Positions 1 to 8,851 of a stretch of 64,000 bases of DNA are shown piece by piece (positions within the stretch are counted from its first letter, which is position 1; each line of letters starts with the position of its first letter). The stretch spans positions 98,875-162,874 of the forward strand of contig SVGB01000004.1 of the NCBI GenBank assembly GCA_015056565.1. The letters are read 5' to 3'. The translations under genes were made by a program, and so were the position numbers. The DNA is from Butyrivibrio sp. (GTDB taxonomy: Bacteria; Bacillota; Clostridia; Lachnospirales; Lachnospiraceae). The notes under the pieces were generated by a model, which saw nothing but the letters and a program-made list of their open reading frames with translations, was not told the origin of the DNA and did no database searches.

Positions 1-324
1 TGGAAGTGCTGACTTACCACGGCTACTGTTTCCTACGCCGTAGAATGTCTTTCCGTTAGACTCTTCAATGGCTTTCTTAGCAAGCTCTTCCATTGACATG
101 GTTTCTGCTTCAGCTATGATAGCATCGATTCCTGTAAGCTCTGCTGCAGGTGCTTCTGATGTCTGCGCTGCATCTGCTGCTGGAGCTTCGGCTGTCTGTG
201 CTGCATCTGCTGGAGCAGACTGTGTGTCAGTAGCTGCTGGAGCACTTGTTGCGCCGCCGCATCCTGTAAGTGCTGAAATTACCATCGTGAAGGTTAAGAT
301 TGTTGATAATACTTTCTTTTTCAC
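1..324 (-). CDS. ABC-type solute-binding lipoprotein, N-terminal part
   Basis: The first 108 residues of a protein that runs off the left edge. It starts at a GTG (324-322) preceded by an AGGAGG ribosome site at about 331-336. A basic start and hydrophobic stretch end in a lipobox ALTGC with Cys22, so it is a lipoprotein. Residues about 25-60 form a low-complexity Ala/Pro/Thr/Glu linker with two imperfect copies of AQTAEAPAADA. The folded domain begins near residue 62 and the visible end reads GKTFYGVGNSSRGKSALP, in the style of periplasmic-binding-protein family 1/8-like receptors. It lies downstream of a sensor kinase/regulator pair and another binding protein on the same strand, so it probably belongs to an ABC importer controlled by that pair. 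The substrate cannot be read from this fragment. Confidence 0.75.
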   Translation of the reverse strand, partial: MKKKVLSTILTFTMVISALTGCGGATSAPAATDTQSAPADAAQTAEAPAADAAQTSEAPAAELTGIDAIIAEAETMSMEELAKKAIEESNGKTFYGVGNSSRGKSALP

Positions 325-363
325 TTTGTTTCCTCCTTTTATATTTGCCTGATTTTTTCTGAA

Positions 364-406
364 TAAAAAAATGTACTTATCAGGCAACACTCTTTGCTTG
401 ATAAGT
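364..406 (-). terminator. Hairpin with T tract between the regulator and lipoprotein genes
   Basis: Arms at 375-386 and 395-406 pair over 12 bp with one wobble. Read on the minus strand, the stem is followed after three bases by a run of seven T. It would end or attenuate the kinase/regulator transcript before the lipoprotein gene, which has its own ribosome site beyond it. Confidence 0.6.
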
Positions 407-486
407 TCATTCTAATTTTTTGTGTTTTTCCTTTGCAGATGACAATTCTGATATTATTTGTAAATTCTTAACATGTTTTTTATAAA

Positions 487-1251
487 TTACTCAAGGCCCT
501 TACTCTGGTAGTCTGAGGGAGTTTTCCCCACAAGCTTCTTAAAAGTATTGGAAAAATAGGCTATATCCTGATACCCGACTTTCTCCGCAACCTCATAGAC
601 CTTAACCTGTACATCCTTAAGGTAGTCCATTGCCATCCTGATCCGATACTTTGTAAGGTAATTGTTTATACTGATGTCAGTCTCTGCTTTAAAGAGTCTT
701 GAAATATGCCCCTCGCTTACGCTCATGGATTCTGCCAGAGCCCCAAGGGAAAAATCACTATCCGGGTAGTGGTCTTCTATATACTCAATTGCAGACTGAA
801 CATATCTGTTTGAAACCTCTTCTTTTCTCTTAAGAGGAATAAGCTGCTCCTCAAGCTCACTGCTGCTGGCTGGTGCATTTGGGTGAAGGTGTAAGAGCCT
901 CTGGATAGAGCCCTCAAGTTCACCATCAGAGAAGGGTTTTAGGAGATAGTCAGATACTCCAATCCTGACTGCCTGCCTTGCATACTCAAATTCGTTGTAG
1001 GCTGTAAGGAAGATCACCTTGATGTTTGGATATTTTTCAATGAGCTTTTCCGCAAGCTCTATTCCGTCCATCTTGGGCATCCTTATATCTGATACCACAA
1101 GGTCAGGTCTTTCTTTTTCAGCTACTTCCAGAGCTTCCAGGCCATTACAAGCTTCCCCCACAACTTCGCATCCGATAAGAGCCCAGTCTGTGTCACTCTT
1201 TATGCCCATCCTCACATATTTTTCATCATCCACTATAAGTACTTTGGTCAT
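487..1251 (-). CDS. Response regulator, REC plus AraC-type HTH (YesN-like)
   Basis: A DNA-binding response regulator of 254 residues. The N-terminal receiver domain (about 1-120) shows VLIVDDE with the acidic pocket, the phospho-acceptor Asp in VVSDIRMPKMDG, and a conserved Lys in LLKPFSD. The C-terminal 100 residues form an AraC/XylS double helix-turn-helix, ending in the typical VGYQDIAYFSNTFKKLVGKTPSDYQ. I chose the ATG at 1251-1249 over an upstream in-frame start because a GGGGA ribosome site sits just before it. The sensor kinase stop codon lies one base upstream, so the two are translationally coupled. YesM/YesN pairs usually control carbohydrate or other solute uptake, and the flanking binding proteins fit that role. 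Confidence 0.9.
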   Translation of the reverse strand: MTKVLIVDDEKYVRMGIKSDTDWALIGCEVVGEACNGLEALEVAEKERPDLVVSDIRMPKMDGIELAEKLIEKYPNIKVIFLTAYNEFEYARQAVRIGVSDYLLKPFSDGELEGSIQRLLHLHPNAPASSSELEEQLIPLKRKEEVSNRYVQSAIEYIEDHYPDSDFSLGALAESMSVSEGHISRLFKAETDISINNYLTKYRIRMAMDYLKDVQVKVYEVAEKVGYQDIAYFSNTFKKLVGKTPSDYQSKGLE

Positions 1252-1252
1252 A

Positions 1253-2962
1253 TCATTCCCCTGTTGGCGCTTTCTCAAGGTAAGGAAGCGTTACTATCAT
1301 TACTGTTCCGCCCTCCGATGGCCTTATGGCCATGACGCCATACTCTTTTCCGTAATAGAGTCTTATTATGGTGTTGACGTTGTTAAGTCCAAGATGTCCT
1401 TCCAGTGTCTTGGTGTCATCAGTATTTAATGCTGTCAGCATCTCATCGCTTATTCCCTTGCCATCGTCCTGGACTGAGATCTTTAAAAGATCCTTTCCAT
1501 CCTGCATCTGGCGCATAGCTGCAATGTAGATATGTCCGTTGTCCATCTCGTCCATTCCGTGAATGATGGCGTTTTCAACGATGGGCTGAAGTATCAGTTT
1601 AGGAATAACTGCTTCCTCTAATTCCACCGGAACATCTATGGTGATGTCAAACTTATCGTCAAACCTAATTCTCTGAATATCGCTGTAATTCTCAATGAGC
1701 TTAAGCTCCTGGGACAGCTTGCAGAACTGCTTTTCTGAAATGCTGGTCCTTAGTATCCCTGCCAGTGACGCAGACATTGTTGCAACCTCAGGGACATTGT
1801 TGGCCTTGGCTACCCACTTGATGGTGTCTAAGGTGTTGTACAAAAAGTGCGGGTTTAGCTGTGCCTGCATCATCTTGATCCTGGTTTCATTGACGGTTCT
1901 TTCAGCCTGGACCCTCTCTTCCATAGTATCTTTTAGCTGTGTGGTCATCTTGTTAAAGCCAACAGCCAGCTGCTCAAACTCATCTTCTCTCTCAAGCTCT
2001 ATCTTGGCGTCGAAGTCTCCTTTCCTGAATCGCTTCATTCCCTGAGTCAGAACGTTTATCGGTTTGGAGACATAGTTACTTAATCTGTTTGCCACAAAAA
2101 GGCAGATCAGTACACTTGCTATAGCCAAAAAGATAATTATCTGGTAGCTCGCTCTTACCGCAGTTTCATCAAGAGCCGGAGGCGTGGTGTATATCCCAAG
2201 AAGCCCTGTATCACCTATTTCATTGATATATACATTGCTGTCAAACCCTTTGTTATAGAGCTCTCCGTTAAAAAAATTCTCTCTTATCAAGGTGAGAGCC
2301 GTTTTATCTTTTGCAGTACCCATAAGGCAGAAAGGCCTTAGGTACCTGTTTGTCAGCATAAATCCATCGTTGGCATTAATAAAGCCTGAGAGCTGTGACT
2401 CAAGCTCTGACTGCTGTATCCTTATCACAACAAATCCCGGGATATCGCCTTTAACCACCTGCTTTGCTATCATCAGCGCCCCGCCACCATTTGTGGCATC
2501 GCCAGGGTCAAGGGTGTATATAAGTTCCCCCTCATTATCCGAAGCCTCTTTTAATACTGAATAATAAAGCGGAAGTTCTGCTGACTTATAGCCGCTTCTG
2601 GTACTGTACATGCATATTCCGCCAAAATACAGGTCAACCACTGCAAAGCCCCTTACCTGCCTGGTTTCCTCATATAGCGCCGTGTAGATGTTAAGTGAGT
2701 TTTTCCTTCCTTTGGTAAAAGAGTCTGTAAGCACCTCGTTACCTGTTATGCCATCAATAGTCTCTTCTACGCTGAGCAATATCTCCCCGAGTTTCTTTTC
2801 TACCATGGCTTCCTGCTTGGAATCCCTAAGCTCATAGTCTGCTCTGATCCTGGCCTGAAATCCCTGTATCGTCAGGATACCTCCGCCAATTACAAGGATC
2901 AGCGTGACCGCAAGGAAGGTTATGAACATCTGTCTTTTAAAGGACTGTCTGACAAATCCCAT
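1253..2962 (-). CDS. Sensor histidine kinase, YesM-like (His_kinase PF06580 type)
   Basis: A membrane sensor kinase of 569 residues from the ATG at 2962, which follows a strong AGGAGG. A longer in-frame start would overlap the upstream gene. There is a transmembrane helix near residues 12-30, an extracellular sensing region of about 240 residues, a second helix near 270-292 and a HAMP segment. The phosphoacceptor motif is QLNPHFLYNTLD, followed by an HATPase domain with the N box LILQPIVENAIIHG and a G box DDGKGIS. It pairs with the AraC-type regulator one base downstream. The binding protein gene upstream ends one base before this start, so the three form a tight operon. The binding protein may pass ligand occupancy to the extracellular domain, as in PgtC/PgtB-type systems. 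Confidence 0.9.
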   Translation of the reverse strand: MGFVRQSFKRQMFITFLAVTLILVIGGGILTIQGFQARIRADYELRDSKQEAMVEKKLGEILLSVEETIDGITGNEVLTDSFTKGRKNSLNIYTALYEETRQVRGFAVVDLYFGGICMYSTRSGYKSAELPLYYSVLKEASDNEGELIYTLDPGDATNGGGALMIAKQVVKGDIPGFVVIRIQQSELESQLSGFINANDGFMLTNRYLRPFCLMGTAKDKTALTLIRENFFNGELYNKGFDSNVYINEIGDTGLLGIYTTPPALDETAVRASYQIIIFLAIASVLICLFVANRLSNYVSKPINVLTQGMKRFRKGDFDAKIELEREDEFEQLAVGFNKMTTQLKDTMEERVQAERTVNETRIKMMQAQLNPHFLYNTLDTIKWVAKANNVPEVATMSASLAGILRTSISEKQFCKLSQELKLIENYSDIQRIRFDDKFDITIDVPVELEEAVIPKLILQPIVENAIIHGMDEMDNGHIYIAAMRQMQDGKDLLKISVQDDGKGISDEMLTALNTDDTKTLEGHLGLNNVNTIIRLYYGKEYGVMAIRPSEGGTVMIVTLPYLEKAPTGE

Positions 2963-2963
2963 A

Positions 2964-4025
2964 TCACTGCCCTCCTTTTTCAGAGAGCTGATCCCACAGT
3001 AAAAAGACATCCATCTCTTCTTTTGCGGATTTCCTGACATCAAAATCTATCTGGTCCAAAGATCCGCTATAGGAATACCCCAGATCAGTGCGCACAGATC
3101 TTCTGTAAAAATTCTCAACTGCATATTCCTGAGTGTCATGGCTTACTATAAAATCAATAAATTTTCCGGCGTTATAGGTGTGGGGGGCATTCTTTACCAT
3201 TGCGCATCCATCAGGAACTGCGCTGGTGCCATCCTCTGGAAACAGCATGGAGATGTCCTCTCCAAGATCCATTCCCTTCCTGGCTGTCTCCTCCAAGGTT
3301 ATACCGATGAGGAAATCACCATTTGAAACCTCAGGAACCACCTGACCAGATGAAGGCAGAACTCTTCCGCCAAGCTGATCATAAAAATCCGGCAATATCT
3401 CTTTTGCATCCCTTTGAAGGATCTGCTCCATGGTGGAAATAATAGTATAGCTGGTTCCAGAGTTATGGATATCAGCGAAAGCTATCTGCCCCTTCCACTT
3501 TTCATCAAACAGCTCCTCCCAGGTCTTGGGAACTTCAGAGTAGGACACAAGTTTTTTATTGTATATAAAGACTATTGGCAGCTCAGTAAATGCCGTCCAA
3601 TAGTTATCTCTGTCAACGTAAGTTTGATCAAGATCCTCTTTTCCCTGGACAACATATTGCATAAAGAGATCCTTCTGGGCCTCATAGCTCTCGATACCAC
3701 CGCCAAACATAATGTCGCATTTTCCCTCATCCAGGCCACTTCTTACTTCTGAAAACATCTCGGCCGTTCCGCCTGCGTGGATCTCAACCCATATTCCAGT
3801 GCGGTTCTCAAACTCCCTGATGATGGGAAGGTATACTTCTTCTTTATGTGAAGTATAGACAATAAGCTGCTTTTCTTCCGGAACGTTGTACTTCTGTGAA
3901 ATGTACTGGATCTGGGCCTGCCTCTCACTGTTTCCACAGGAAGAAAGCAGAAGCATCATTGCCTCTGCCACTATTGCTACTAATATTCTCTTTAGTTTCT
4001 TTCCTGCATAAACTTTGCTCATCAT
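2964..4025 (-). CDS. Extracellular solute-binding lipoprotein (AfuA/PgtC-like)
   Basis: A periplasmic-binding-protein-fold lipoprotein of about 353 residues. After the lysine-rich start and hydrophobic core, LLLSSC gives a lipobox with Cys30. The domain opens with LIVYTSHKEEVYLPIIREFE, typical of the Fe(III)/organophosphate-type receptors. It continues with VYNK-like FIYNKKLV and PKTWEELFDEKWKGQIAFAD, both family hallmarks. It is the first gene of the operon with the sensor kinase and regulator. No permease or ATPase gene is adjacent, so a sensory role through the kinase, rather than transport alone, is likely. The start is uncertain: ATGs at 4025 and 4022 and a TTG at 4037 are in frame and no strong ribosome site is visible. 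Confidence 0.8.
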   Translation of the reverse strand: MMSKVYAGKKLKRILVAIVAEAMMLLLSSCGNSERQAQIQYISQKYNVPEEKQLIVYTSHKEEVYLPIIREFENRTGIWVEIHAGGTAEMFSEVRSGLDEGKCDIMFGGGIESYEAQKDLFMQYVVQGKEDLDQTYVDRDNYWTAFTELPIVFIYNKKLVSYSEVPKTWEELFDEKWKGQIAFADIHNSGTSYTIISTMEQILQRDAKEILPDFYDQLGGRVLPSSGQVVPEVSNGDFLIGITLEETARKGMDLGEDISMLFPEDGTSAVPDGCAMVKNAPHTYNAGKFIDFIVSHDTQEYAVENFYRRSVRTDLGYSYSGSLDQIDFDVRKSAKEEMDVFLLWDQLSEKGGQ

Positions 4026-4101
4026 CTTGTTACCCAATCAGACTATAATCTCTTTTGCCTTATTTTACTATACTACCACGACGCCGTGCATCTTGCTTAC
4101 C

Positions 4102-4133
4102 TTGATTTACGCTTAACTTTGTGATAATATACT
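4102..4133 (+). promoter_or_regulatory. Probable promoter of tRNA-Arg
   Basis: TTGATT (4102-4107) and TAATAT (4125-4130) are separated by 17 bases. An overlapping alternative is TTTACG with TATACT (4128-4133) at 16 bases. Either would start transcription a few bases before the tRNA at 4142. Confidence 0.55.
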
Positions 4134-4141
4134 TATTGCAT

Positions 4142-4215
4142 GTTTCCGTAGCTCAGCAGGATAGAGCGTTCGCCTCCTAAGCGAAAGGTCGTGCGTTCGA
4201 ATCGCATCGGGAACA
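4142..4215 (+). tRNA. tRNA-Arg(CCT)
   Basis: A complete 74-nt cloverleaf. The acceptor arms GTTTCCG and CGGGAAC pair with one G-T wobble. The D arm reads GCTC..GAGC, the anticodon stem TTCGC/GCGAA encloses the loop CTCCTAA with anticodon CCT, and the T loop is TTCGAAT. It reads AGG codons. No CCA is encoded directly after the discriminator A. It is the only plus-strand gene left of the origin in this window. Confidence 0.95.
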
Positions 4216-4222
4216 TCAGATG

Positions 4223-4253
4223 GGAAGTGCTTTTGATGCACTTCCTGTTTTTT
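4223..4253 (+). terminator. Terminator after tRNA-Arg
   Basis: A perfect 8-bp stem GGAAGTGC (4223-4230) with GCACTTCC (4238-4245) and a 7-base loop is followed by G and seven T. It lies eight bases after the tRNA end. Confidence 0.85.
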
Positions 4254-4311
4254 ATGTTTAAGCTAATGCTTTCAATCTTTCGATTATAAAAGTAAACCGA
4301 TTCTCAAATGT

Positions 4312-4358
4312 GTGCTAAAAGAAAACAGCGGAAAATACGTTCTTGTATTTACCGCTGT
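4312..4358 (-). terminator. Terminator of the diguanylate cyclase gene
   Basis: Arms at 4325-4338 and 4345-4358 pair almost perfectly (ACAGCGG with CCGCTGT at the base). Read on the minus strand the stem runs into TTTTCTTTT. It lies about 80 bases beyond the stop codon of the GGDEF gene and faces the tRNA-Arg terminator. Confidence 0.7.
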
Positions 4359-4438
4359 AAATGTAGTATTTCTGGTAGTTCTGGTTCTGACATACATTGT
4401 TTTTGAAAAAATTAAATTCTGAAATATTAACCCCGCTA

Positions 4439-5803
4439 TTATTTCAGGTCACTGGAAAACTCCAAAAGACTTGTGATGTATACCAAATCTGCAAGACTTG
4501 CTTCCGATAGTCTGCAGGCGCTGTCTTTTCGACTTATAAATGTCACATAGCCATCAAAATCATCTGTGGTTAAAAGACACACTACCATGCTTCTGAAGGC
4601 CTTTTCATCCATAAAGCTGTAAATATCAGCTTTTTTCTCCTTGTCAATTTCGTGGATGTTGACCACAGCCATCCTGTTAGCATCAAAAAAAGCTGTTATG
4701 TTTTCTGAGGCCAGTATTGGAAGCTGCGTTTCTGATGGATTAATTATGACCTTATCTTTCTCAACATTTTTCTCAATACCTGCCACACTTTTATAGTCGG
4801 CCTTTTTGATCACATAGATGTAATCGATGTCATATGTTTTTGACACCCTCTCAATTATCTCACGTATGGTATGACTCTTCCCTGTAAGATAGTCCCTCAT
4901 AAGGTCTCTTATCATGCTGACCTTGGATGAGTTCATGGAAAGATGCTCAACCGGAGTTACCATCTTTCCATTAAGTCCGATTATTCCATGAACTTGGGGC
5001 TGATAAATTATATATCTGTTTCTGCCTTTGATCTTGGCAGTGTACAGCATATGATCAGCCAGCATAAAGAGGGAATCGTAGTCCCTGGCATTATCCGGGA
5101 AAAGAGCTCCTCCAAGGGATACGGTAATATCAAGCTTATCACCGTAGTTATGATACTTATCTCTTACCGTGTCCTTGATCTTTCCTAAAATCTCTCTGAG
5201 CTTGGCCTCTGTATTTATCTTTTCAAGAACCAGCATAAATTCATCTCCGCCGATCCTTCCCACTACTCCGTTTTCACCTACACAGTCCTGCAATATATGG
5301 GCCACGTCAATGATAACCTCATCTCCGCGCATATGTCCAAAGGTATCATTGACTGTTTTAAAATGATCTATGTCCATGAGAAATGTATAAAAAGACCCCG
5401 ACTCCGGATCCTCTATCAGCTCGTGGAGATAATCGATCACAGCCTGCTTGCTCAAAAGCCCTGTCATCTTGTCATAGGTTCCGCTTATGTTTTCTGACTT
5501 CATGATCTGAATGTCAGTCATATCAAGAGTTATAGGGCCATCAAAGGCAAGGGATTTCTCTATGTTGGATGCCATCCAGTTCAGCTTGCCTATGTAAGTC
5601 CTGACTCTGAAACATGTAAAGCCTATGCTCCCGGGATTTACTGCAAAAATCGCATTCCGAAGCTGCATCACATCCTGGGGAGGTATTATTTGATCCAGGT
5701 TAAAGATCTGGTCCGTACCGATATACTGTAAAAATACATCATTGCACTTAAGTACATTCAGATCTTTATCAATGGATATGTAGAATTTTTTGAATTGCTT
5801 CAT
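4439..5803 (-). CDS. Diguanylate cyclase (PAS-like, GGDEF, C-terminal sensor region)
   Basis: A 454-residue protein expected to make cyclic di-GMP from two GTP. Residues about 1-100 resemble a PAS fold. The GGDEF domain (about 110-265) is intact: the metal site in LMDIDHFKTVNDTFGH, then GRIGGDEFMLVLEK. No RxxD product-inhibition site is visible before the GGDEF motif. The last 180 residues resemble a GAF-type sensor domain, but I cannot assign a ligand. There is no transmembrane helix, so it acts in the cytoplasm. The start ATG is preceded by AGAGGT. It is the last gene of the leftward run from the origin and follows deoD with a 75-base gap. Confidence 0.88.
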   Translation of the reverse strand: MKQFKKFYISIDKDLNVLKCNDVFLQYIGTDQIFNLDQIIPPQDVMQLRNAIFAVNPGSIGFTCFRVRTYIGKLNWMASNIEKSLAFDGPITLDMTDIQIMKSENISGTYDKMTGLLSKQAVIDYLHELIEDPESGSFYTFLMDIDHFKTVNDTFGHMRGDEVIIDVAHILQDCVGENGVVGRIGGDEFMLVLEKINTEAKLREILGKIKDTVRDKYHNYGDKLDITVSLGGALFPDNARDYDSLFMLADHMLYTAKIKGRNRYIIYQPQVHGIIGLNGKMVTPVEHLSMNSSKVSMIRDLMRDYLTGKSHTIREIIERVSKTYDIDYIYVIKKADYKSVAGIEKNVEKDKVIINPSETQLPILASENITAFFDANRMAVVNIHEIDKEKKADIYSFMDEKAFRSMVVCLLTTDDFDGYVTFISRKDSACRLSEASLADLVYITSLLEFSSDLK

Positions 5804-5878
5804 ACGCTCTACCTCTTTTTTTCAAATCTTGATCCTGCAAACTGCCCATTGACATTAATCATAGCATTAGTCCTCATA

Positions 5879-6586
5879 TCAGAGCTGTATTGCTGTCTTA
5901 AGTGCTATCTCCATCATATCAGTAAAGCCTGTCTCTCTCTCTTTTGCAGACAGATCCTGATCCTTAAACAGGTGATCAGAGCAAGTAAGGATTGTGAGAG
6001 CATTCTTTTTCGCCTCTGCTGCATTCATGTAAAGAGCAGGTGTCTCCATCTCTACTGCAAGAGCACCAAAGTTTCTGTAAAGCTCACTCTCATTGCACTT
6101 CTTGTAGAAAGCATCTGAAGAAAGAACGTCACCAACGTGATATGTAACACCTTTTTCTTTTGCGATTGCTACCGCCTTCTCAAGGATCTCAAAACTTGCT
6201 GTAGGAGCGAAGGTTCCTGGAAGTCCGTACTGGAATCCGTAGTTGGAATCTGTGTGTGCACCCTGAGCAAAGATGATGTCCATGACATTGACCTTGTCCT
6301 GAAGTCCTCCAGCACTTCCTACTCTGATGATGTTATCAACATCATAGAAGTTAAAGAGCTCGTAAGTGTAGATTCCAATTGATGGAATGCCCATTCCGTG
6401 TCCCATTACAGACACTTCTTTTCCCTCATATTTACCGGTAAAGCCCAGCATTCCTCTCACTTCATTTACACATTTTACATCTGTAAGAAAATTCTCTGCT
6501 ATAAATTTTGCCCTGAGTGGATCTCCAGGCATGAGAACGGTTTTTGCGAAATCACCTTTTTCTGCACTATTATGTGGTGTTGCCAT
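5879..6586 (-). CDS. deoD: Purine nucleoside phosphorylase, DeoD type
   Basis: A 235-residue hexameric-type phosphorylase that cleaves purine (deoxy)ribonucleosides to base and (deoxy)ribose-1-phosphate. It opens with MATPHNSAEKGDFAKTVLMP, followed by GDPLRAKFIAENFL, the phosphate-binding start typical of DeoD. Other family marks are GMGIPSIGIYTYEL, RVGSAGGL and EMETPALY (the ribose/base pocket), and the near-C-terminal catalytic Asp region TCSDHLF. Length matches the family. GGGAG precedes the ATG. It follows the DUF3881 gene with a 19-base gap, so it is probably cotranscribed and serves nucleoside salvage. Confidence 0.95.
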   Translation of the reverse strand: MATPHNSAEKGDFAKTVLMPGDPLRAKFIAENFLTDVKCVNEVRGMLGFTGKYEGKEVSVMGHGMGIPSIGIYTYELFNFYDVDNIIRVGSAGGLQDKVNVMDIIFAQGAHTDSNYGFQYGLPGTFAPTASFEILEKAVAIAKEKGVTYHVGDVLSSDAFYKKCNESELYRNFGALAVEMETPALYMNAAEAKKNALTILTCSDHLFKDQDLSAKERETGFTDMMEIALKTAIQL

Positions 6587-6605
6587 AGTCTGTCTCCCTT
6601 CTTAT

Positions 6606-7493
6606 TTAGTTGGCATTTGGGAAATTGATAAATCCCTGCATCCAAATGTTACCTTTAAATCTCCTGCCCACAGCAGGCTCTCCTAAAAGATCAGCTTCAT
6701 TTATGCACACGTCAAATTCAAGTTCATTGCAGTTGATCCTCATGATGTGCACATTCTCTCCAGTGTAACTGTTCTTCACTGTCTTTGTATCAGTTACTTC
6801 TCCAAGAACTGAGTACTGGTCGCACTCTACACCATATGGCATGAAGTAGGTATCTACAAGGCTGTAGATGTCCTGCTTTCTGATCTTTTTTGAAAGAGTT
6901 GTATAAAGGTCCATATCATCCAGAGTCAATGATTCGATGGCAGTCTCGTCTCCTCTTCTGGCGTTATTGATCAGTTTATTTCTATAATTTAATTTCTTTT
7001 TTGCCGCTTCCTTTTCTTCTTCAGTCTTGGCAATTGGCATCAGGATCTGTCCCTTTACCGACAGCGCTGAGAGATTAAGAGTTGTTCCCTTTATTGGAAA
7101 CTTATCTTCATTCTCATACTTCACATATGGAATGATGTTCTGAAGATAGAAAATAAGCGTAACTCCAAGCCTGGGTTCATTGCAGACCCCTGCGTAGGAA
7201 TAAGTGGCTGCATGTCTTTCGACATTCAGATCCTCTTCTGTACTAACAGCTGAAGGGATCAGATACGGATAGTAATATTCGTAAATGAACTTATCCTCTT
7301 CATCGAATTCTCCGCAGACTGCCAGTCCTATACTATCAGCATAATCCCTACAAAACTCTGCAAGCAATATTCCCTCACTATTTGAAACATAAGCTCTTTT
7401 ATCTGAATTCTGGATAGAGCTTGTGATAAGGCTTGTGAGTTCTTTTCTATTTTTAATTTGTGAAAACCCCACGGCTCGCAAAAATTTATGCAA
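6606..7493 (-). CDS. DUF3881 family protein
   Basis: A 295-residue cytosolic protein of unknown function. The opening MHKFLRAVGFSQIKNRKEL and the even spread of conserved aromatic and acidic residues match the DUF3881 family, which I know chiefly from Lachnospiraceae and related Clostridia. There is no signal peptide, no membrane segment and no recognisable catalytic motif. A charged stretch with EEEKEAAKKKLNYRNK lies near the middle. It sits between serS and deoD, 18 bases after serS. The family name comes from memory of the sequence style. Confidence 0.7.
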   Translation of the reverse strand: MHKFLRAVGFSQIKNRKELTSLITSSIQNSDKRAYVSNSEGILLAEFCRDYADSIGLAVCGEFDEEDKFIYEYYYPYLIPSAVSTEEDLNVERHAATYSYAGVCNEPRLGVTLIFYLQNIIPYVKYENEDKFPIKGTTLNLSALSVKGQILMPIAKTEEEKEAAKKKLNYRNKLINNARRGDETAIESLTLDDMDLYTTLSKKIRKQDIYSLVDTYFMPYGVECDQYSVLGEVTDTKTVKNSYTGENVHIMRINCNELEFDVCINEADLLGEPAVGRRFKGNIWMQGFINFPNAN

Positions 7494-7511
7494 GGATCCA
7501 TGACCTCTCTA

Positions 7512-8801
7512 TTACTTATTGTTTGGAATGAGAATTTCCTTGCCACCCATGTAAGGACGAAGGACTTCAGGGATCTTAACTGATCCATCAGCCTGAAGGT
7601 TGTTCTCAAGGAATGCGATAAGCATTCTTGGTGGTGCAACTACTGTGTTGTTAAGTGTATGTGCAAGGTAGTTGCCATCCTTGCCCTTGATCCTGATCTT
7701 AAGCCTTCTTGCCTGAGCATCTCCAAGGTTAGAGCAGCTACCAACTTCGAAGTACTTCTTCTGTCTTGGTGACCATGCTTCTACGTCACAGCTCTTGCAC
7801 TTAAGATCTGCAAGGTCTCCCGAGCAGCACTCAAGAGTTCTTACTGGAATATCAAGAGATCTGAACAGATCAACTGTGTTCTGCCAGAGCTTGTCATACC
7901 AAGTCTTGGAATCTTCAGGCTTACAGATAACTACCATCTCCTGCTTCTCAAACTGGTGGATACGGTAAACACCTCTCTCCTCAATTCCGTGAGCACCTTT
8001 CTCTTTTCTAAAGCAAGGTGAATAGCTGGTAAGTGTAAGAGGCATCTGCTCCTCAGGAACGATCTGGTCAATGAACTTACCGATCATTGAGTGCTCACTT
8101 GTTCCGATGAGGTAAAGATCCTCGCCCTCGATCTTGTACATCATTGCTTCCATTTCTGGGAAGCTCATAACACCTGCAACTACATTTCCATGGATCATGA
8201 AAGGAGGTACGCAGTATGTAAATCCTCTGTCGATCATGAAGTCTCTTGCATAGCTGATAACAGCTGAGTGAAGTCTTGCGATATCGCCCATGAGATAATA
8301 AAATCCATTACCTGCTACTCTTCTTGCTGCATCAAGGTCGATTCCAGCAAAACTCTCCATGATATCTGTGTGATAAGGGATCTCAAAATCCGGAACAACT
8401 GGGTCTCCATATTTCTGGATCTCAACATTTTCTGAATCATCTTTTCCAATAGGAACTGACTCGTCGATGATCTGTGGAATGATCATCATCTTGTTTGTTA
8501 CCTGCTCATCAAGTTCCTTCTGCTTAGCTTCAAGTTCTTCAAGCTCTTTAGCCTCTTTTGCAACTTCATCCTTAAGTGCCATGGCCTCTTCTTTTTTGCC
8601 CTGGCCCATTAAAGCACCAATTTCCTTGGAAATCTTATTTCTATGGGAGCGGATCTCATCAGCCTTCTGCTGATTGCTTCTTCTCTCCTCATCAAGCTTT
8701 ATCACTTCGTCTACAAGTGGAAGCTTTTCGTCCTGGAACTTTTTCTTGATGTTTTCCCTAACTGCGTCAGGATTCTCTCTTAAGAATTTAATGTCGATCA
8801 T
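7512..8801 (-). CDS. serS: Serine--tRNA ligase
   Basis: A class II aminoacyl-tRNA synthetase of 429 residues that charges tRNA-Ser. It starts MIDIKFLRENPDAVRENI and has the long antiparallel coiled-coil arm (about residues 25-105) that grips the tRNA-Ser variable arm. Motif 2 reads FRKEKGAHGIEERGVYRIHQ. The serine-binding CSNLGDAQARR and motif 3 PPRMLIAFLEN follow. HTLNNTVV replaces the more common HTLNGS. Four cysteines cluster in LECCSGDLADLKCKSCDVEA. An in-frame upstream TTG exists, but it lies in the GGAGGAG ribosome site, so the ATG at 8801 is the start. No T-box leader fits in the 50 bases before it. Confidence 0.95.
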   Translation of the reverse strand: MIDIKFLRENPDAVRENIKKKFQDEKLPLVDEVIKLDEERRSNQQKADEIRSHRNKISKEIGALMGQGKKEEAMALKDEVAKEAKELEELEAKQKELDEQVTNKMMIIPQIIDESVPIGKDDSENVEIQKYGDPVVPDFEIPYHTDIMESFAGIDLDAARRVAGNGFYYLMGDIARLHSAVISYARDFMIDRGFTYCVPPFMIHGNVVAGVMSFPEMEAMMYKIEGEDLYLIGTSEHSMIGKFIDQIVPEEQMPLTLTSYSPCFRKEKGAHGIEERGVYRIHQFEKQEMVVICKPEDSKTWYDKLWQNTVDLFRSLDIPVRTLECCSGDLADLKCKSCDVEAWSPRQKKYFEVGSCSNLGDAQARRLKIRIKGKDGNYLAHTLNNTVVAPPRMLIAFLENNLQADGSVKIPEVLRPYMGGKEILIPNNK

Positions 8802-8851
8802 GTTGATCTCCTCCAACTCAATATATTTTAATCAATTTAATTTTATGCTTT

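Noticed and set aside
68..352. Plus-strand open frame of 94 codons at the left edge
   Set aside because: It is the complement of the Ala/Pro-rich linker of the minus-strand lipoprotein, which has a proper ribosome site, signal peptide and lipobox.
7512..8801. serS as a horizontally acquired or fused gene because of its four-Cys cluster and HTLNNTVV variant
   Set aside because: The variant is, as far as I recall, usual in clostridial SerS. Base composition and neighbours look native.
8802..8851. T-box leader for serS
   Set aside because: Only 50 bases separate serS from the upstream gene, too short for a T-box, and no specifier loop or T-box core is seen.
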